Origin: Hyphomicrobiales bacterium | GTDB taxonomy: Bacteria; Pseudomonadota; Alphaproteobacteria; Rhizobiales; Rhizobiaceae | DNA: 64,000 nucleotides | Assembly: GCA_900466475.1 (NCBI GenBank) | Contig: UBMI01000005.1 | Coordinates: 1 to 64,000 of the forward strand | Reading direction: 5' to 3' | Part shown: one piece after another, positions 9,032 through 18,678 of the stretch | Layout: the number at the start of each line of letters is the position of its first letter | Numbering within the stretch: the first letter of the stretch is position 1 | Notes under the pieces: model-generated | Told to the model about the DNA's origin: nothing | Database searches by the model: none | What the model saw: only the letters and a program-made list of their open reading frames with translations | Program-made: the position numbers and the translations under genes

Positions 9032-11931
9032 GCCTCCTCCGATTTTGCCGCGTCGATCATCCGCAGACGGTTGATGCGCAAGGATTGGTGTGCGAGTGCG
9101 ACAAGAATGAGCACCGTCGATCCGACGACAAGACAGAAGACTCCCAGATCAAAGAGCAGCGCAGTGGCCGCGGGCACTTTTCCGATCAGCGGCAGATCGA
9201 GGTAGCGGGAGTGCGAAGTCAGGAACGGATAACCAAGGAACCAAGCCCCGACCCCGGTTGCAACGGCGGTCAGCAGTCCCGCGCCCATCCAGCGGAGCGG
9301 CAGGATGCGGATGCGATCCTCTGCCCAGCGTGTTCCTCCCGCCAGATACTGCAGCAGGAAGGCGATCGACAGCGTCAGGCCAGCCGAAAAGCCGCCGCCC
9401 GGCAAATCGTGTCCGCGGATGAAGAGATAGACTGAGAAGGTGATGATGACTGGAAAAAGCCACTGCATGATGACCGATGGCACGAGCAGATAGTCGCGCA
9501 CGGTATCGCCGGCAGACCGCTCTGGCCGCTCCTCGTCAAAGCGGTTTTGCGCTTGCTGCTGCTCTGGCGCCCTCATGCTGTCTTCGGCAGGGCGGAAACG
9601 GCGCAACAGGCCGTAGACGGTGAGCGCAACAACACCGAGAACGGCGATCTCTCCCAACGTATCGAAACCGCGGAAATCCACCAGAATGACATTGACGACG
9701 TTGCGGCCACCGCCCTCGGAATAAGCATTTTCCAAAAAGTAGTTGGCAATCGCGTCCGGCACCGGCGTCGTCATCACGGCATAGGCGACGAAGGACATGG
9801 CGACGCCGCAGAGAGCGGCCAGTGCAAGGTCGCGAAACCGGCGAAACCGTGCTCTCAACGTCATCGCCTCGCCAAAACCCTCAGACCGTTTGGGCAGCCA
9901 GCGCAGGCCGAGAAGGATCAGGACGGTCGTGACGATTTCGACGAGCAACTGGGTGATTGCGAGATCGGGCGCCGAAAGCCATATGAATGTGATGCAGACG
10001 ACGAGACCGACACCGCCGAGCATCACCAGTGCGGCCAGGCGGTGGTATTTCGCCGTATACGCTGTGCCAAGCGCAAGGCACACGCCGATGATCCAGATCG
10101 CCGTAAAGGCGGGATCGACGCTCGCGTAGGTAACCGGCCGGCTTTCGAAGCCATTCAGATAAAGCGGCAACGTGCCTGCGGCAAAACCAGTCACGATCAG
10201 CCAGCGCAGCTGGGGTTGCAGCTTGCGTGTGCCCAGGCGCCCCTCGGCGAGGCGCGCCCATCGCCAGGATAGTTCGACAATTACGCGCTCGAAGACCCGT
10301 TGCCCCTTGAGCCTGCGAAACAGCGGCGGACCGTCATCGCAATGACTGAGGTAATCCTTCAGCAAAAAATAGATGAGCGCGCCACCGACAAGAGCGATCG
10401 CGCTCATTACGAGCGGAAGGTTGACGCCATGCCAGATCGCCAGGCTGTATTCGGGAGTAGCACTCCCGAGCACACTGACCACGGCGCTGTGAAGAAACGG
10501 ACCAATCGATATAGCCGGAATGACGCCAACGATCAGGCAGACGATGACGAGGAACTCGACCGGAAACCGCATCCATCTGGGTGGCTCGTGTGGACGGTTG
10601 ACCGGCAGATCGGTCGGCGGCGGACCAAAGAAAACCGTGTGAATGAACCGCAGCGAATAGGCCACGCTGAAGGCGCCGGCGAGGGTCGCGACATAGGGAA
10701 GAATACGGTCGAGGATCGAGTCGGCATGGGTCTCCACCGCCTCGGCAAAGAACATTTCCTTGGACAGGAACCCGTTGAGGAGTGGCACGCCAGCCATCGC
10801 GGCACTTGCCACGATCGCCAAGGTCGCTGTGAACGGCATGAAGCGGAAGAGACCGCTGAGCTTGCGCATGTCGCGTGTGCCAGTCTCGTGATCTATGATG
10901 CCCGCTGCCATGAAGAGCGACGCCTTGAAGGTCGCGTGATTGAGCATATGGAAGATGGCGGCCACGGTCGCCAATGGGCTGCCAAGGCTCAGCAGTGTCA
11001 CGATCAATCCAAGATGGCTGATGGTCGAATAGGCCAGGAGGCCCTTCAAGTCGCGCTGGAACAGCGCAAAATATGCGCCCAGCAGCAGGGTTGAGATCCC
11101 GGCGACGCCGACGATCCAGAACCATTCGTACGTCCCCGAAAGCACCGGCCAGAAACGCACCAACAGGAACACACCGGCTTTGACCATGGTCGCCGAGTGA
11201 AGGAAGGCCGAAACCGGCGTCGGGGCAGCCATGGCGTTGGGAAGCCAAAAATGGAATGGAAACTGCGCGCTCTTTGTCAAAGCGCCTAGCAATATGAAAA
11301 TCAGCGTTGGCAGATAGAGAGGATGACTGCGAACGATGTCGCCGGAATCGAGGATCTTGTCGACGTCATAGCTGCCGACCACGTTGCCGAGCAGAATGAA
11401 GCCGATCAACAAGCAAAAGCCGCCAATCCCGGTAATCGTGAGTGCCATTCTGGCGCCATCGCGCGCATTGGCATTGTTATGCCAATAGCTGATGAGCAAG
11501 AACGAGAAGATGCTGGTCAGTTCCCAGAACACGGACAGCAGGATCACATTGCCTGAGACGACAATGCCGAGCATGGCCCCCATGAAAGCAAGAAGGAACG
11601 AGAAGAACCGTGGAACCGGATCCTCCTCGGACATGTAGTAGCGCGCATAAAGCACGACGAGAAGGCCGATTGCGGTGACAAGCATGGTGAAAATCCATGC
11701 AAAACCATCCATGCGCAACGCGAAGTCCAGGCCAAACTGCGGCAGCCATTCCGCCCGAAACCGCACCACCCCGCCGTCCGCCACCGCCGGATAAAAGCTA
11801 CCCGTAAGCAGCAACAAAGCGGTGACGATGATAGCTGCCAGACCTGCAGGCAGGCGTGGCGAAGTCGTCTTGAGCAAGAGAATGGAGAGGAGGCTTCCGA
11901 CGAAAGGCAGAAGCAGCAGAACGAGAAGCAA
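9028..11931 (-). CDS. phaAB: Fused cation/proton antiporter subunit A/B (PhaAB/MrpA-MrpB)
   Basis: The 967-residue protein joins the NuoL-like A subunit (about residues 1-760, with KSAQFPFHFWLPNAMAAPTPVSAFLHSATMVKAG-type core) to a B-subunit domain at the C-terminus (from about 810, FSVYLFIRGHDLPGGGFSAGL). This A/B fusion is the form known from rhizobial Pha systems. It is the largest part of the Mrp/Pha complex, used for K+ or Na+ efflux and pH tolerance. The start is uncertain. The called TTG at 11931 is followed directly by the first membrane helix, and the frame is closed by a TGA 30 bases upstream with no ATG or GTG between. A GAGG sits seven bases before an ATA codon at 11949, which could be an unusual start. 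Confidence 0.93.
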   Translation of the reverse strand: MLLVLLLLPFVGSLLSILLLKTTSPRLPAGLAAIIVTALLLLTGSFYPAVADGGVVRFRAEWLPQFGLDFALRMDGFAWIFTMLVTAIGLLVVLYARYYMSEEDPVPRFFSFLLAFMGAMLGIVVSGNVILLSVFWELTSIFSFLLISYWHNNANARDGARMALTITGIGGFCLLIGFILLGNVVGSYDVDKILDSGDIVRSHPLYLPTLIFILLGALTKSAQFPFHFWLPNAMAAPTPVSAFLHSATMVKAGVFLLVRFWPVLSGTYEWFWIVGVAGISTLLLGAYFALFQRDLKGLLAYSTISHLGLIVTLLSLGSPLATVAAIFHMLNHATFKASLFMAAGIIDHETGTRDMRKLSGLFRFMPFTATLAIVASAAMAGVPLLNGFLSKEMFFAEAVETHADSILDRILPYVATLAGAFSVAYSLRFIHTVFFGPPPTDLPVNRPHEPPRWMRFPVEFLVIVCLIVGVIPAISIGPFLHSAVVSVLGSATPEYSLAIWHGVNLPLVMSAIALVGGALIYFLLKDYLSHCDDGPPLFRRLKGQRVFERVIVELSWRWARLAEGRLGTRKLQPQLRWLIVTGFAAGTLPLYLNGFESRPVTYASVDPAFTAIWIIGVCLALGTAYTAKYHRLAALVMLGGVGLVVCITFIWLSAPDLAITQLLVEIVTTVLILLGLRWLPKRSEGFGEAMTLRARFRRFRDLALAALCGVAMSFVAYAVMTTPVPDAIANYFLENAYSEGGGRNVVNVILVDFRGFDTLGEIAVLGVVALTVYGLLRRFRPAEDSMRAPEQQQAQNRFDEERPERSAGDTVRDYLLVPSVIMQWLFPVIITFSVYLFIRGHDLPGGGFSAGLTLSIAFLLQYLAGGTRWAEDRIRILPLRWMGAGLLTAVATGVGAWFLGYPFLTSHSRYLDLPLIGKVPAATALLFDLGVFCLVVGSTVLILVALAHQSLRINRLRMIDAAKSEEA

Positions 11932-12075
11932 ATATGGTTCGGCTGTTATCCCAACGCCTCAATCCTCCAAAAAATCGGTACCCATCGCTTGGGGCAACAG
12001 TTCAACTGCCGTCTAGCAATCGTGGCTTTGTTGCTCTATATGGCTTATATCAACCAATATGGGCGACTCTAAGCG

Positions 12076-12324
12076 ATGGGTCAAGCAAGCGGGACAACGA
12101 TTTTGACACCGGAGCTGTGCCGCGCTGCACGCGGTCTCCTGGACTGGACACAAACGGACCTTGCCGAACGCGCGGGCGTATCGCGCAGCACCATCAGAGA
12201 CTTTGAAGGTGGCCGGCATGATGTCCATCGTGCCACCGCAGCGCAGTTGCGCCTTGCGCTCGAAGTTGGAGGAGCGGTTTTCATTCCCGTCGAGGGCGGC
12301 AAGATAGGGTTGTGCACCGGCTGA
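12076..12324 (+). CDS. Small XRE-family DNA-binding protein
   Basis: The 82-residue protein is almost entirely one XRE/Cro-type helix-turn-helix domain: LTPELCRAARGLLDWTQTDLAERAGVSRSTIRDFEGGRHDVHRAT. Proteins of this size and pattern are common in rhizobia. It is divergent from the antiporter operon, with 144 bases between the starts, so it could regulate that operon. That link is inference. The ribosome site is weak. Confidence 0.8.
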   Translation: MGQASGTTILTPELCRAARGLLDWTQTDLAERAGVSRSTIRDFEGGRHDVHRATAAQLRLALEVGGAVFIPVEGGKIGLCTG

Positions 12325-12619
12325 CCTTGCTGGGGAAGTGCAGACCGGACATTTCCTTTGTCTATTGGGCAGGAGTTGCAACGGAAGGCCCAACAGCTTG
12401 GCAAGCCTGCTAGCCTTGATGTTTTTGAGGGCGGCGCACACGACTTTTTCCTGAAATCAGGGACGCGGAACGCTGACAAAGCTCACCAGAGTGCCGCCGA
12501 ATTTCTGTCGTCGACTTTATTGCGGCGATGACCGCATCGGGCCAAAAGCGGACAAAAGCTGCGGCTCTTGAAAGGACGCGAACCTGCGATCTAGGTCATC
12601 CATGAATATCAATGAGAAT

Positions 12620-13147
12620 TCACGGCTCAGCGCTCAGTGTATCATCGGATCGCCAAAGGCGTTCGGAGGAAGTATCCTCATAACCGAGTCTAGTGAAACT
12701 CGCGACCTCCAGAATGAGGCCCCATGGAGCACGGAAGTAGATCCAGTTGAACCCGGCCAACGGCCCTGCATCTACCAGGTTGGGACCATCGAGCAGCTCC
12801 ACGCCCTGATCACGCAGCCTGTCAGCGGCCGCGTCGACATCATCGACTTCGAAGCAGAGATGCATGCCGCCCACTTCAGATGATCGTTTGGGCGGCGACA
12901 CGCTCTCCCCTTCGTATTCGAAAAGCTCAACGCTGGTCCCATTGCCGCAGCGGAGGAACACGAGGTCACGGATTTTGGAATGCCTCGCGGCTCCGAGCTT
13001 GTTTTCCATGAAGTCCTGATCGACATCGAAGGGTCCAGTGCGAAACACCTCGACGGCGCCAAACACTGCTTTGAAAAACGAAATGCCTTCCTCGATGTCC
13101 GGCACGGTGATCCCGATGTGGTGCATGCCGCGAACTTTGTTTGTCAT
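12620..13147 (-). CDS. VOC-family (glyoxalase/dioxygenase fold) protein
   Basis: The 175-residue protein has two beta-alpha-beta-beta-beta halves of the vicinal-oxygen-chelate fold. It starts MTNKVRGMHHIGITVPDIEEGISFFKAVFG and has later metal-ligand candidates in VELFEYEGE and GMHLCFEVDD. Members act as isomerases, lyases or ring-cleaving enzymes on small metabolites, or bind them. GGGAGAA lies before the ATG at 13147. It is the last gene of the large minus-strand catabolic string, 83 bases after the fused ABC protein, so it probably handles an intermediate of the same pathway. The exact reaction is unknown. Confidence 0.85.
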   Translation of the reverse strand: MTNKVRGMHHIGITVPDIEEGISFFKAVFGAVEVFRTGPFDVDQDFMENKLGAARHSKIRDLVFLRCGNGTSVELFEYEGESVSPPKRSSEVGGMHLCFEVDDVDAAADRLRDQGVELLDGPNLVDAGPLAGFNWIYFRAPWGLILEVASFTRLGYEDTSSERLWRSDDTLSAEP

Positions 13148-13230
13148 TTCATTTCTCCCGAGACAAACGAGTGGTTCCGACCCGTGCCCGTCCGGCGAAC
13201 ACGAAGACGATCGCATTGGTGCTTCCTGCG

Positions 13231-15738
13231 TTATGCGGACCGGCGGCGGGCGGCAGTGTAGATGAGAGCCGCGATCACGATGAGCGCCCCTTGAAAGAGG
13301 TACTGGTAGGTCTGCGTGAGGCTAAGAAACGTCACCGCACTGAGAACCTCAGTCAGCAATACCGCGCCCATGATGGTGCCTACGAACGTCCCTCGCCCGC
13401 CTGCCAGGCTGGTTCCTCCGAGAACGACGGCGGTGATGCTGGACAACGTGTAGGCCACACCTTGTCGCGGATCTCCGACGCCAATCTGCGTCATCAGCAT
13501 GACCGCACCCAGGCACGTGAGCATGGAGCACAGGATGTAGCCTCCGACATAGGTCAGGTCGACCCGGATGCCTACCCTGCGTGCGGAGTCTTCGTTGGAA
13601 CCCACAGCGCGGAGGCGCCTGCCGGCTCTGGACCGACGCAATGCGTATTCCCCGAGCAACGTGATGCCCACCAACACGAGGAAAGCCACCGGGAACGGGC
13701 CAATCTGCCAATTCACCCAATCAGTGACGGTCGAGTTGATGTAACCGTCAGGGTTCTCGCGGAGTAGGAAGCTCAGGCCTTGGATCGCTATATACATCGC
13801 AAGGGTTGCCGCGATCGGCGTGAAGTTGGCAAACCGGATGAGAATACCGTTGATCGCTCCCGTTACGAATGCACCGACGGCCATCAACAGGAACCCTGAG
13901 GCCATCACCCCCGCAGACATGTCTTCATTCACGAAGAATGAGGCGATCACAACAAGGAAGCCGGCAAGCGGCCCGACGGACAGATCTATCCCACCCATCA
14001 GAAGCGCTATCGTCTGGCCCATGGCTATGAAACCCAGAGCGGTCGCGAGCAGAAGTATGTTCGAAATGTTGTAGGCCGACAAGAAGTTGTCGTTCTGGCT
14101 GTTGACGAAGAGGCCGAGCAAAATCGTCACGAGGGCCAGTGGAACGACAGGCGCGATGTCCGATTCCATGAAATGCCTCAGGCGCGACATGCTCTGCGGG
14201 CTCCCAGAGCTTCCATGGCCGATGTCATGCGCCTCGGACCGGACGGCTGCGGCAACGATCCGCTCCTCGGTGATCTCCTCCCCTACAAGAGTTTCGACCA
14301 CCTGCCCTCGCGACATTACGATGACCTTGTCGCAAATGCCTTCTAACTCGACCGCGTCAGAAGAATTGACGATAACGGGCGTTCCTGCCTTGGAGACGCT
14401 CCTGAGAATACGATAGATCTCGAAACGTGCCCCGACATCCACGCCCTGCGTGGGCTCATCGGCGATCACGATGCCGGGCTCGGACAAAAGGGCGCGCGCC
14501 ATCACGACCTTCTGCTGATTGCCGCCAGACAATGCTTGGATCGACGCTTCAAGGCCCGGCGTCTTGACCGCGAGATCACCGAAGATCGACCTGACCTTCT
14601 GATGTTCAGCAGTCTTGCTCAAAATCCCGCCGGTCGCGAATTTTTCGAGGGCCGAGAACGTTGCGTTCTCACGAACTGTCAGTCCGTTTGCCACACCTTC
14701 AAGATGGCGATCGGAGGGCATGAAGGCTGCTTCGTCCAGAAGCTCCTTCTGACCGAGTTGACGCCCATGCAAGATTGCGGCGCCCCGCGTCTGATGCAGG
14801 CCTGCCAGAGCGCGCATCAGCTCAGATTGGCCGTTCCCCGAAACACCAGCAACACCGAGGATTTGTCCGCGCGCTACGCTGAAGCTGACATTGCTGAACC
14901 CATCGCCGCTCAGTTCCTCGACCTTGAAAACAGGCGAAAGATCGCCAGCTTCAGACTTCGGTGGGAAAGCCGCTTCGAGGGTGCGGCCGACGATCATATT
15001 GACCAGCTCGCCGTCGGTGATCTCGCTGACTCTGGCTGCACCGCGGATGCGTCCGTCGCGCATAACCGTGACGCGGTCAGCGATCTGCCGGATCTCTGCC
15101 AGTCGATGAGTGATGTAGATGACAGCAGTGCCGTTCTTGGCCGCGGTCCGAATGAGACCGAACAGCATCTCAGTTGCCTCCTGATCCAACGAGGCAGTAG
15201 GCTCGTCGAGGATCAAGAGCTTGGGGTTCACGGCAATTGCTTTACCGATCTCAAGCAGATGCTTCTGGGCCACCGTCATATGACCAGATCGCATGTTCAA
15301 AGGCAGGTCGAGACAAACCGATCTCAAGGTCTGCTGAGCCAAATCTCGCGTCGATCGATTTCGCAGCACCGAAGCGGGCAGAGCTACACTCAGGTTCTCC
15401 AAGATCGAGAGATCGTTCAGGATGGCCGGATGCTGGAAGCATATGGCAATTCCAAGAGAAGCCGCCATGTCGGGCGACATCTGCGGGACCTTCTGTCCCT
15501 CGAAGATGATCTCGCCTTCGGTGGGTTGCAGCGTACCAGCGATGATGTTCATCAGCGTGGATTTACCTGCACCGTTTTCACCCAGGATGGCGTGGACCTC
15601 GCCCGGCTTGAAGTCGACATTGATGTCGCGCAGCGCCGGGATCGCAGCGAAGTACTTCGAGATCCCGGCCAGCCGGATCGTCTCTTCGGTAGTCGCCGGT
15701 GAAAGTGTCTCGTATGCGTTCATTTCAACTGCTGCCAT
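13231..15738 (-). CDS. Fused sugar ABC transporter: duplicated ATPase (RbsA-like) joined to permease (RbsC-like)
   Basis: In this 835-residue protein, residues 1 to about 510 form two ABC ATPase halves of the RbsA type (first Walker A GENGAGKST near 53-61; signature LSGGNQQKVVMARALL in the second half; degenerate second P-loop GVSGNGQSEL). From about 540 an RbsC-type permease follows with eight to ten membrane helices (GQTIALLMGGIDLSVGP, GRRLRAVGSNEDSARRVGI, VVLGGTSLAGGRGTFVGT). RbsA and RbsC are usually separate genes, so this is a true fusion in one uninterrupted frame. It works with the separate permease at 16873 and the binding protein at 15809. Two in-frame ATGs (15738, 15723) are possible starts; neither has a strong ribosome site. 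Confidence 0.9.
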   Translation of the reverse strand: MAAVEMNAYETLSPATTEETIRLAGISKYFAAIPALRDINVDFKPGEVHAILGENGAGKSTLMNIIAGTLQPTEGEIIFEGQKVPQMSPDMAASLGIAICFQHPAILNDLSILENLSVALPASVLRNRSTRDLAQQTLRSVCLDLPLNMRSGHMTVAQKHLLEIGKAIAVNPKLLILDEPTASLDQEATEMLFGLIRTAAKNGTAVIYITHRLAEIRQIADRVTVMRDGRIRGAARVSEITDGELVNMIVGRTLEAAFPPKSEAGDLSPVFKVEELSGDGFSNVSFSVARGQILGVAGVSGNGQSELMRALAGLHQTRGAAILHGRQLGQKELLDEAAFMPSDRHLEGVANGLTVRENATFSALEKFATGGILSKTAEHQKVRSIFGDLAVKTPGLEASIQALSGGNQQKVVMARALLSEPGIVIADEPTQGVDVGARFEIYRILRSVSKAGTPVIVNSSDAVELEGICDKVIVMSRGQVVETLVGEEITEERIVAAAVRSEAHDIGHGSSGSPQSMSRLRHFMESDIAPVVPLALVTILLGLFVNSQNDNFLSAYNISNILLLATALGFIAMGQTIALLMGGIDLSVGPLAGFLVVIASFFVNEDMSAGVMASGFLLMAVGAFVTGAINGILIRFANFTPIAATLAMYIAIQGLSFLLRENPDGYINSTVTDWVNWQIGPFPVAFLVLVGITLLGEYALRRSRAGRRLRAVGSNEDSARRVGIRVDLTYVGGYILCSMLTCLGAVMLMTQIGVGDPRQGVAYTLSSITAVVLGGTSLAGGRGTFVGTIMGAVLLTEVLSAVTFLSLTQTYQYLFQGALIVIAALIYTAARRRSA

Positions 15739-15808
15739 GGTCCACGATCCAATTCCAAAGGATGACCTGCTCAAAGTACTCGCTCCGAGCAGGTCTCAAG
15801 ACGATTGG

Positions 15809-16876
15809 CTATTTTCCAACAGCCTTGGCTTGCTCTTCCGCTGGAAGCTCAGACGATAGGTAAATCGCGCCGGGCAATTCCTTCCGGCACTGGACTGGGT
15901 TCGGCTTCCCCGAAACGGAGTCCTCGAAACCCGGCGCCTTGAACACCTCGTCCTTCGGTGGCGTTCCGCCGGTCGCCAAAGCCACGGCCCACTGGACCGC
16001 CAACCTGACATTGTCGTTGCCAGTGGCAACGGTGAACAACTTGAAGTCGGGGTTCTTGTCCTTGTTCTCCTGCCAGAAGCAGCCCAAGGAGTTGCCGTCA
16101 GACGTAGCAAGGGCCGGTACCGACTTGCCCTGCTTTTCGAACAGCGGAAGCGCACCAACCAGCGAAGGTCCGAAGTCGGAAATGATAACGTCGATCTTCG
16201 GGTTCTTCGCGATTTCTGCCGTGAGCACCTTCTGCGTCAGCGCCGGATCCCAGTTCGTGACTGCGAAAGGCGCCTGGTTCACGAAAACATATTCGGGACC
16301 GAGCACCTTCTTCAGACCCTTCAGCTCGTCGAGGCCTTGGCTGTTTCCGGCTGGACCGCTCAAGAACAGCAGATTGCCTCCCTTGGGCAAAATCGTCTTG
16401 ATCCAGTTGCCCCAGCTCTCGCCATCGTTCTCGAACGATGCGCCAACGAACTTCGAGTAGTTCTTTCCATCGGCGCCACCAACGGCCACGCGATAGGGAA
16501 CGACGACCTTTCCGGATTTGAAGACGCTCGTGAGGGCTGGCAGAACGGCAGGTCCTGCATCACCGAAAACGACCAGGGCATCCAAGCCCTTTGCGGCCAT
16601 GCTCTTGATATCCGAAATGGACTTCATGGTATCGCCTTGGCCGTCGGCGTATTCGTACTTGGTTATGCTGGGGCACAGCTCAACCGTTTGCTTGCCGGAA
16701 GCGGTCGTGACCTGGCGCCAACTGTTGCCGCCATAGCCGTCGAGCAAAGCAAGTGTCGCTTTCTTTGGCCCGCACCAGGACGGCGTTTCGGCCTGAGCCG
16801 CCCCCGCAATCGCAATCCCGCTGAGCGCGGTCGTCACTGCCAGTCCGAGATAAGTCGCAAATTCCCTATACTTCAT
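15809..16876 (-). CDS. Periplasmic sugar-type substrate-binding protein (RbsB-like)
   Basis: The 355-residue exported protein has a signal peptide (MKYREFATYLGLAVTTALSG...AQAE) and the two-lobed periplasmic-binding-protein type 1 fold, with segments such as GLDALVVFGDAGPAVLPAL and PKIDVIISDFGPSLVGALPLF. It should deliver a polyol or sugar-like ligand to the RbsC-type permeases. The ATG at 16876 overlaps the TGA of the upstream permease and has GGAGG eight bases before it. An in-frame TTG at 16930 is inside the permease and unlikely. The ligand cannot be read from sequence. Confidence 0.9.
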   Translation of the reverse strand: MKYREFATYLGLAVTTALSGIAIAGAAQAETPSWCGPKKATLALLDGYGGNSWRQVTTASGKQTVELCPSITKYEYADGQGDTMKSISDIKSMAAKGLDALVVFGDAGPAVLPALTSVFKSGKVVVPYRVAVGGADGKNYSKFVGASFENDGESWGNWIKTILPKGGNLLFLSGPAGNSQGLDELKGLKKVLGPEYVFVNQAPFAVTNWDPALTQKVLTAEIAKNPKIDVIISDFGPSLVGALPLFEKQGKSVPALATSDGNSLGCFWQENKDKNPDFKLFTVATGNDNVRLAVQWAVALATGGTPPKDEVFKAPGFEDSVSGKPNPVQCRKELPGAIYLSSELPAEEQAKAVGK

Positions 16877-17898
16877 TTTGCTTCCTCCACTTTTGTTGCT
16901 GATGTTTTCCCACCTTGGTTCATCGACCAACGGATCGAATAAACCGCGATACCGAAGCCCAGAGCGAGTGCCTGGATGATTGTCTGAGCTGAAAAAGGCA
17001 CGCCGATCGTCAGCGCGAACAGGCTCAGGTGATTTAGGAAAAATGCTGCGATAACCGTCGAGATTGGGAAGCCCCGTCCCCCGAGCAGGGATGTTCCGCC
17101 TAACACCACGACGGCAACCGACGGCAGTAGCAGGCTATCGCCCTGAAAAGCGGTCGGCTCACGTGTTATTCCCGCGATGAGCGTCCCGGCCAGGCAGTAG
17201 AGAAGCTGAGCATAGATGTAGGCCATCATCTGATGGAGGCGCACGTTCAAGCCAGCGGCCTTGCCAGCCAGGGGATTGGCACCGATCGCCTCGAACCTGC
17301 GACCGGCCACGGTCTTCTTGAGCGCGAACGAGACGACGACCATAGCGCCAAGTGCGAAGAGCACCGAGTTCGGCAATCCCAACGTCTCGCCGCCTGCGAT
17401 CTCGGCTAGAAGATTGGCGGTGATCGATGGCACGCCGCCCGACACCGCGAAAACTGCACTGTATAAAAGGGCGTTGGTGCCGATCGTCGCAATGATTGCA
17501 TTCAGCCTGAAGAAGCTCACCAAGGCGCCGTTGAGAATGCCCGCCGCGACACACAGTCCCGCAGAAAGAAGCACGGCCTGGAAAAGCAACCCGTCGTCCT
17601 GCTGGGGATAGTGCGTGGCCATGACCACGGATAGTGACACGGCGCCGGGGAGAGACAGGTCGAAACCACCCTGCTGCACTACGAGGAGTTGGCCCAGGCC
17701 CACGATGGCTATGATTGCAGCAAACGGAAGGCTTCCCGAGAGAGCGCCGCTCGAAAGACTGCTCGGAGCAAACAAAGCACACAGGACTACGAGCACGAGC
17801 GTCGAGAAAACGACCGTGACGAAATTTCGCGTAAAGGGAATCCTCAAAGTTGGCTCCTTGGGAAGTCCGATGTCGGCGATGGGCGAAGCGTTTGGCAT
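16873..17898 (-). CDS. Sugar ABC transporter permease (RbsC-like)
   Basis: The 341-residue integral membrane protein has the RbsC/AraH pattern: GQLLVVQQGGFDLSLPGAVSL, then VAGRRFEAIGANPLAGKAAGLNV, then VVLGGTSLLGGRGFPISTV. It provides one half of the import channel; the permease domain of the fused protein at 13231 probably provides the other. The ATG at 17898 is preferred over the TTG one codon earlier. It is translationally coupled to the binding-protein gene. Confidence 0.9.
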   Translation of the reverse strand: MPNASPIADIGLPKEPTLRIPFTRNFVTVVFSTLVLVVLCALFAPSSLSSGALSGSLPFAAIIAIVGLGQLLVVQQGGFDLSLPGAVSLSVVMATHYPQQDDGLLFQAVLLSAGLCVAAGILNGALVSFFRLNAIIATIGTNALLYSAVFAVSGGVPSITANLLAEIAGGETLGLPNSVLFALGAMVVVSFALKKTVAGRRFEAIGANPLAGKAAGLNVRLHQMMAYIYAQLLYCLAGTLIAGITREPTAFQGDSLLLPSVAVVVLGGTSLLGGRGFPISTVIAAFFLNHLSLFALTIGVPFSAQTIIQALALGFGIAVYSIRWSMNQGGKTSATKVEEAK

Positions 17899-18009
17899 CA
17901 AGCTTTCTTTCGCTCAAAAGGGCACTGTCTTCCCGGCGGGCTCGCGGCATAAATCCGGGCCTGGTCGGTTGGGTTTGGAAAAAGAAGGAGCGTTCAGATC
18001 AGAGCGCGG

Positions 18010-18189
18010 TCAGTTCGCGCGAGACTGCAAAAACCTGTCCCGATCATGGAGTCGATTTCGTAAACGGTAGGCATTAGCCTCCCCGTCGCGCAGTTCGCGA
18101 TACTCTACGAGGATGCCGCTACAGATGCTTCCCGCTTCTGCGATCCAATCGAGAATGTCATTCAAGGTGATAGCTGTCACCGCTTTCAT
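18010..18189 (-). CDS. Small hypothetical protein (59 aa) with strong ribosome site
   Basis: A 59-residue open frame starts at an ATG preceded by GGAGGAGAGAAA and runs MKAVTAITLNDILDWIAEAG to a TGA. It is rich in Arg, Asp and Glu in its second half and has no membrane segment. It lies between the YciI-like gene and the RbsC-type permease, in the same orientation, in an otherwise empty gap. I recognise no family. The ribosome site and operon position make translation likely. Confidence 0.5.
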   Translation of the reverse strand: MKAVTAITLNDILDWIAEAGSICSGILVEYRELRDGEANAYRLRNRLHDRDRFLQSRAN

Positions 18190-18239
18190 TTTCTCTCCTC
18201 CTTAGAAAATCAGCAGATCAATCCCGTTCGCGAGCGAGC

Positions 18240-18524
18240 CTAGCCACGACCTCCAATCGTGGGGCGCCACTCGTAGATCGCAACATCGCGGTAGATGCCG
18301 TGGACAACAAAGGGGTCCGCCGAGCTGAAACGACGCATTTCTTCGAGAGATCCGACGTCGGCAACGACTACCCCGCCCTCGCCTGATCCGCCCTCGTTCA
18401 ATATCGGCCCGGATTGGATGATCGAAACTTCTTTCGATCGCAGGTGCCGCTTGTGTTCCTCAAGGTAGATTTCGCGCAGGGAGTCCTTGTTCGGATCCGA
18501 TATCGCGAAACGGACTGCGAGCAT
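18240..18524 (-). CDS. YciI-family protein
   Basis: The 94-residue protein has the YciI/muconolactone-isomerase-like ferredoxin fold, with the conserved His in YLEEHKRHL near residue 28 and the Asp in FSSADPF near 75 that form the family's His-Asp pair. A YCII-family enzyme, TftG of Burkholderia cepacia AC1100, works on a chlorohydroxyquinol next to a hydroxyquinol dioxygenase and maleylacetate reductase, so this neighbourhood is meaningful. The ATG at 18524 has GGGAGGTGGAG upstream. The gap before the gene holds operator-like dyad copy 2, which suggests a promoter here that also serves the transport genes. Confidence 0.85.
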   Translation of the reverse strand: MLAVRFAISDPNKDSLREIYLEEHKRHLRSKEVSIIQSGPILNEGGSGEGGVVVADVGSLEEMRRFSSADPFVVHGIYRDVAIYEWRPTIGGRG

Positions 18525-18626
18525 TTCTCCACCTCCCAAATTATCGGCGATTCCTCACAATACCGACGATATTTGATTTCGTATTATCGATGGTAGCCTG
18601 ATGGTGCAGGAAGAAAACAAGGGAAT

Positions 18627-18641
18627 TATCCATTTCGGATG
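18627..18641. promoter_or_regulatory. Operator-like dyad, copy 2 (TATCC-N5-GGAT)
   Basis: The sequence TATCCATTTCGGATG lies in the 154-base gap between the maleylacetate reductase and YciI genes, about 100 bases upstream of the YciI start. It matches copies at 26218 and 30322: TATCC, five variable bases, then GGAT. Copies 1 and 2 also share the flank AATTATCC. Confidence 0.6.
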
Positions 18642-18678
18642 TTCCAGTATTATCCCGCCTCCGCGTTGCCTTCTCGCA

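Noticed and set aside
9547..11094. Long plus-strand open frames opposite the antiporter genes
   Set aside because: They are antisense shadows of the fused A/B subunit, rich in His, Arg, Asp and Gln as expected for the complement of membrane-protein codons.
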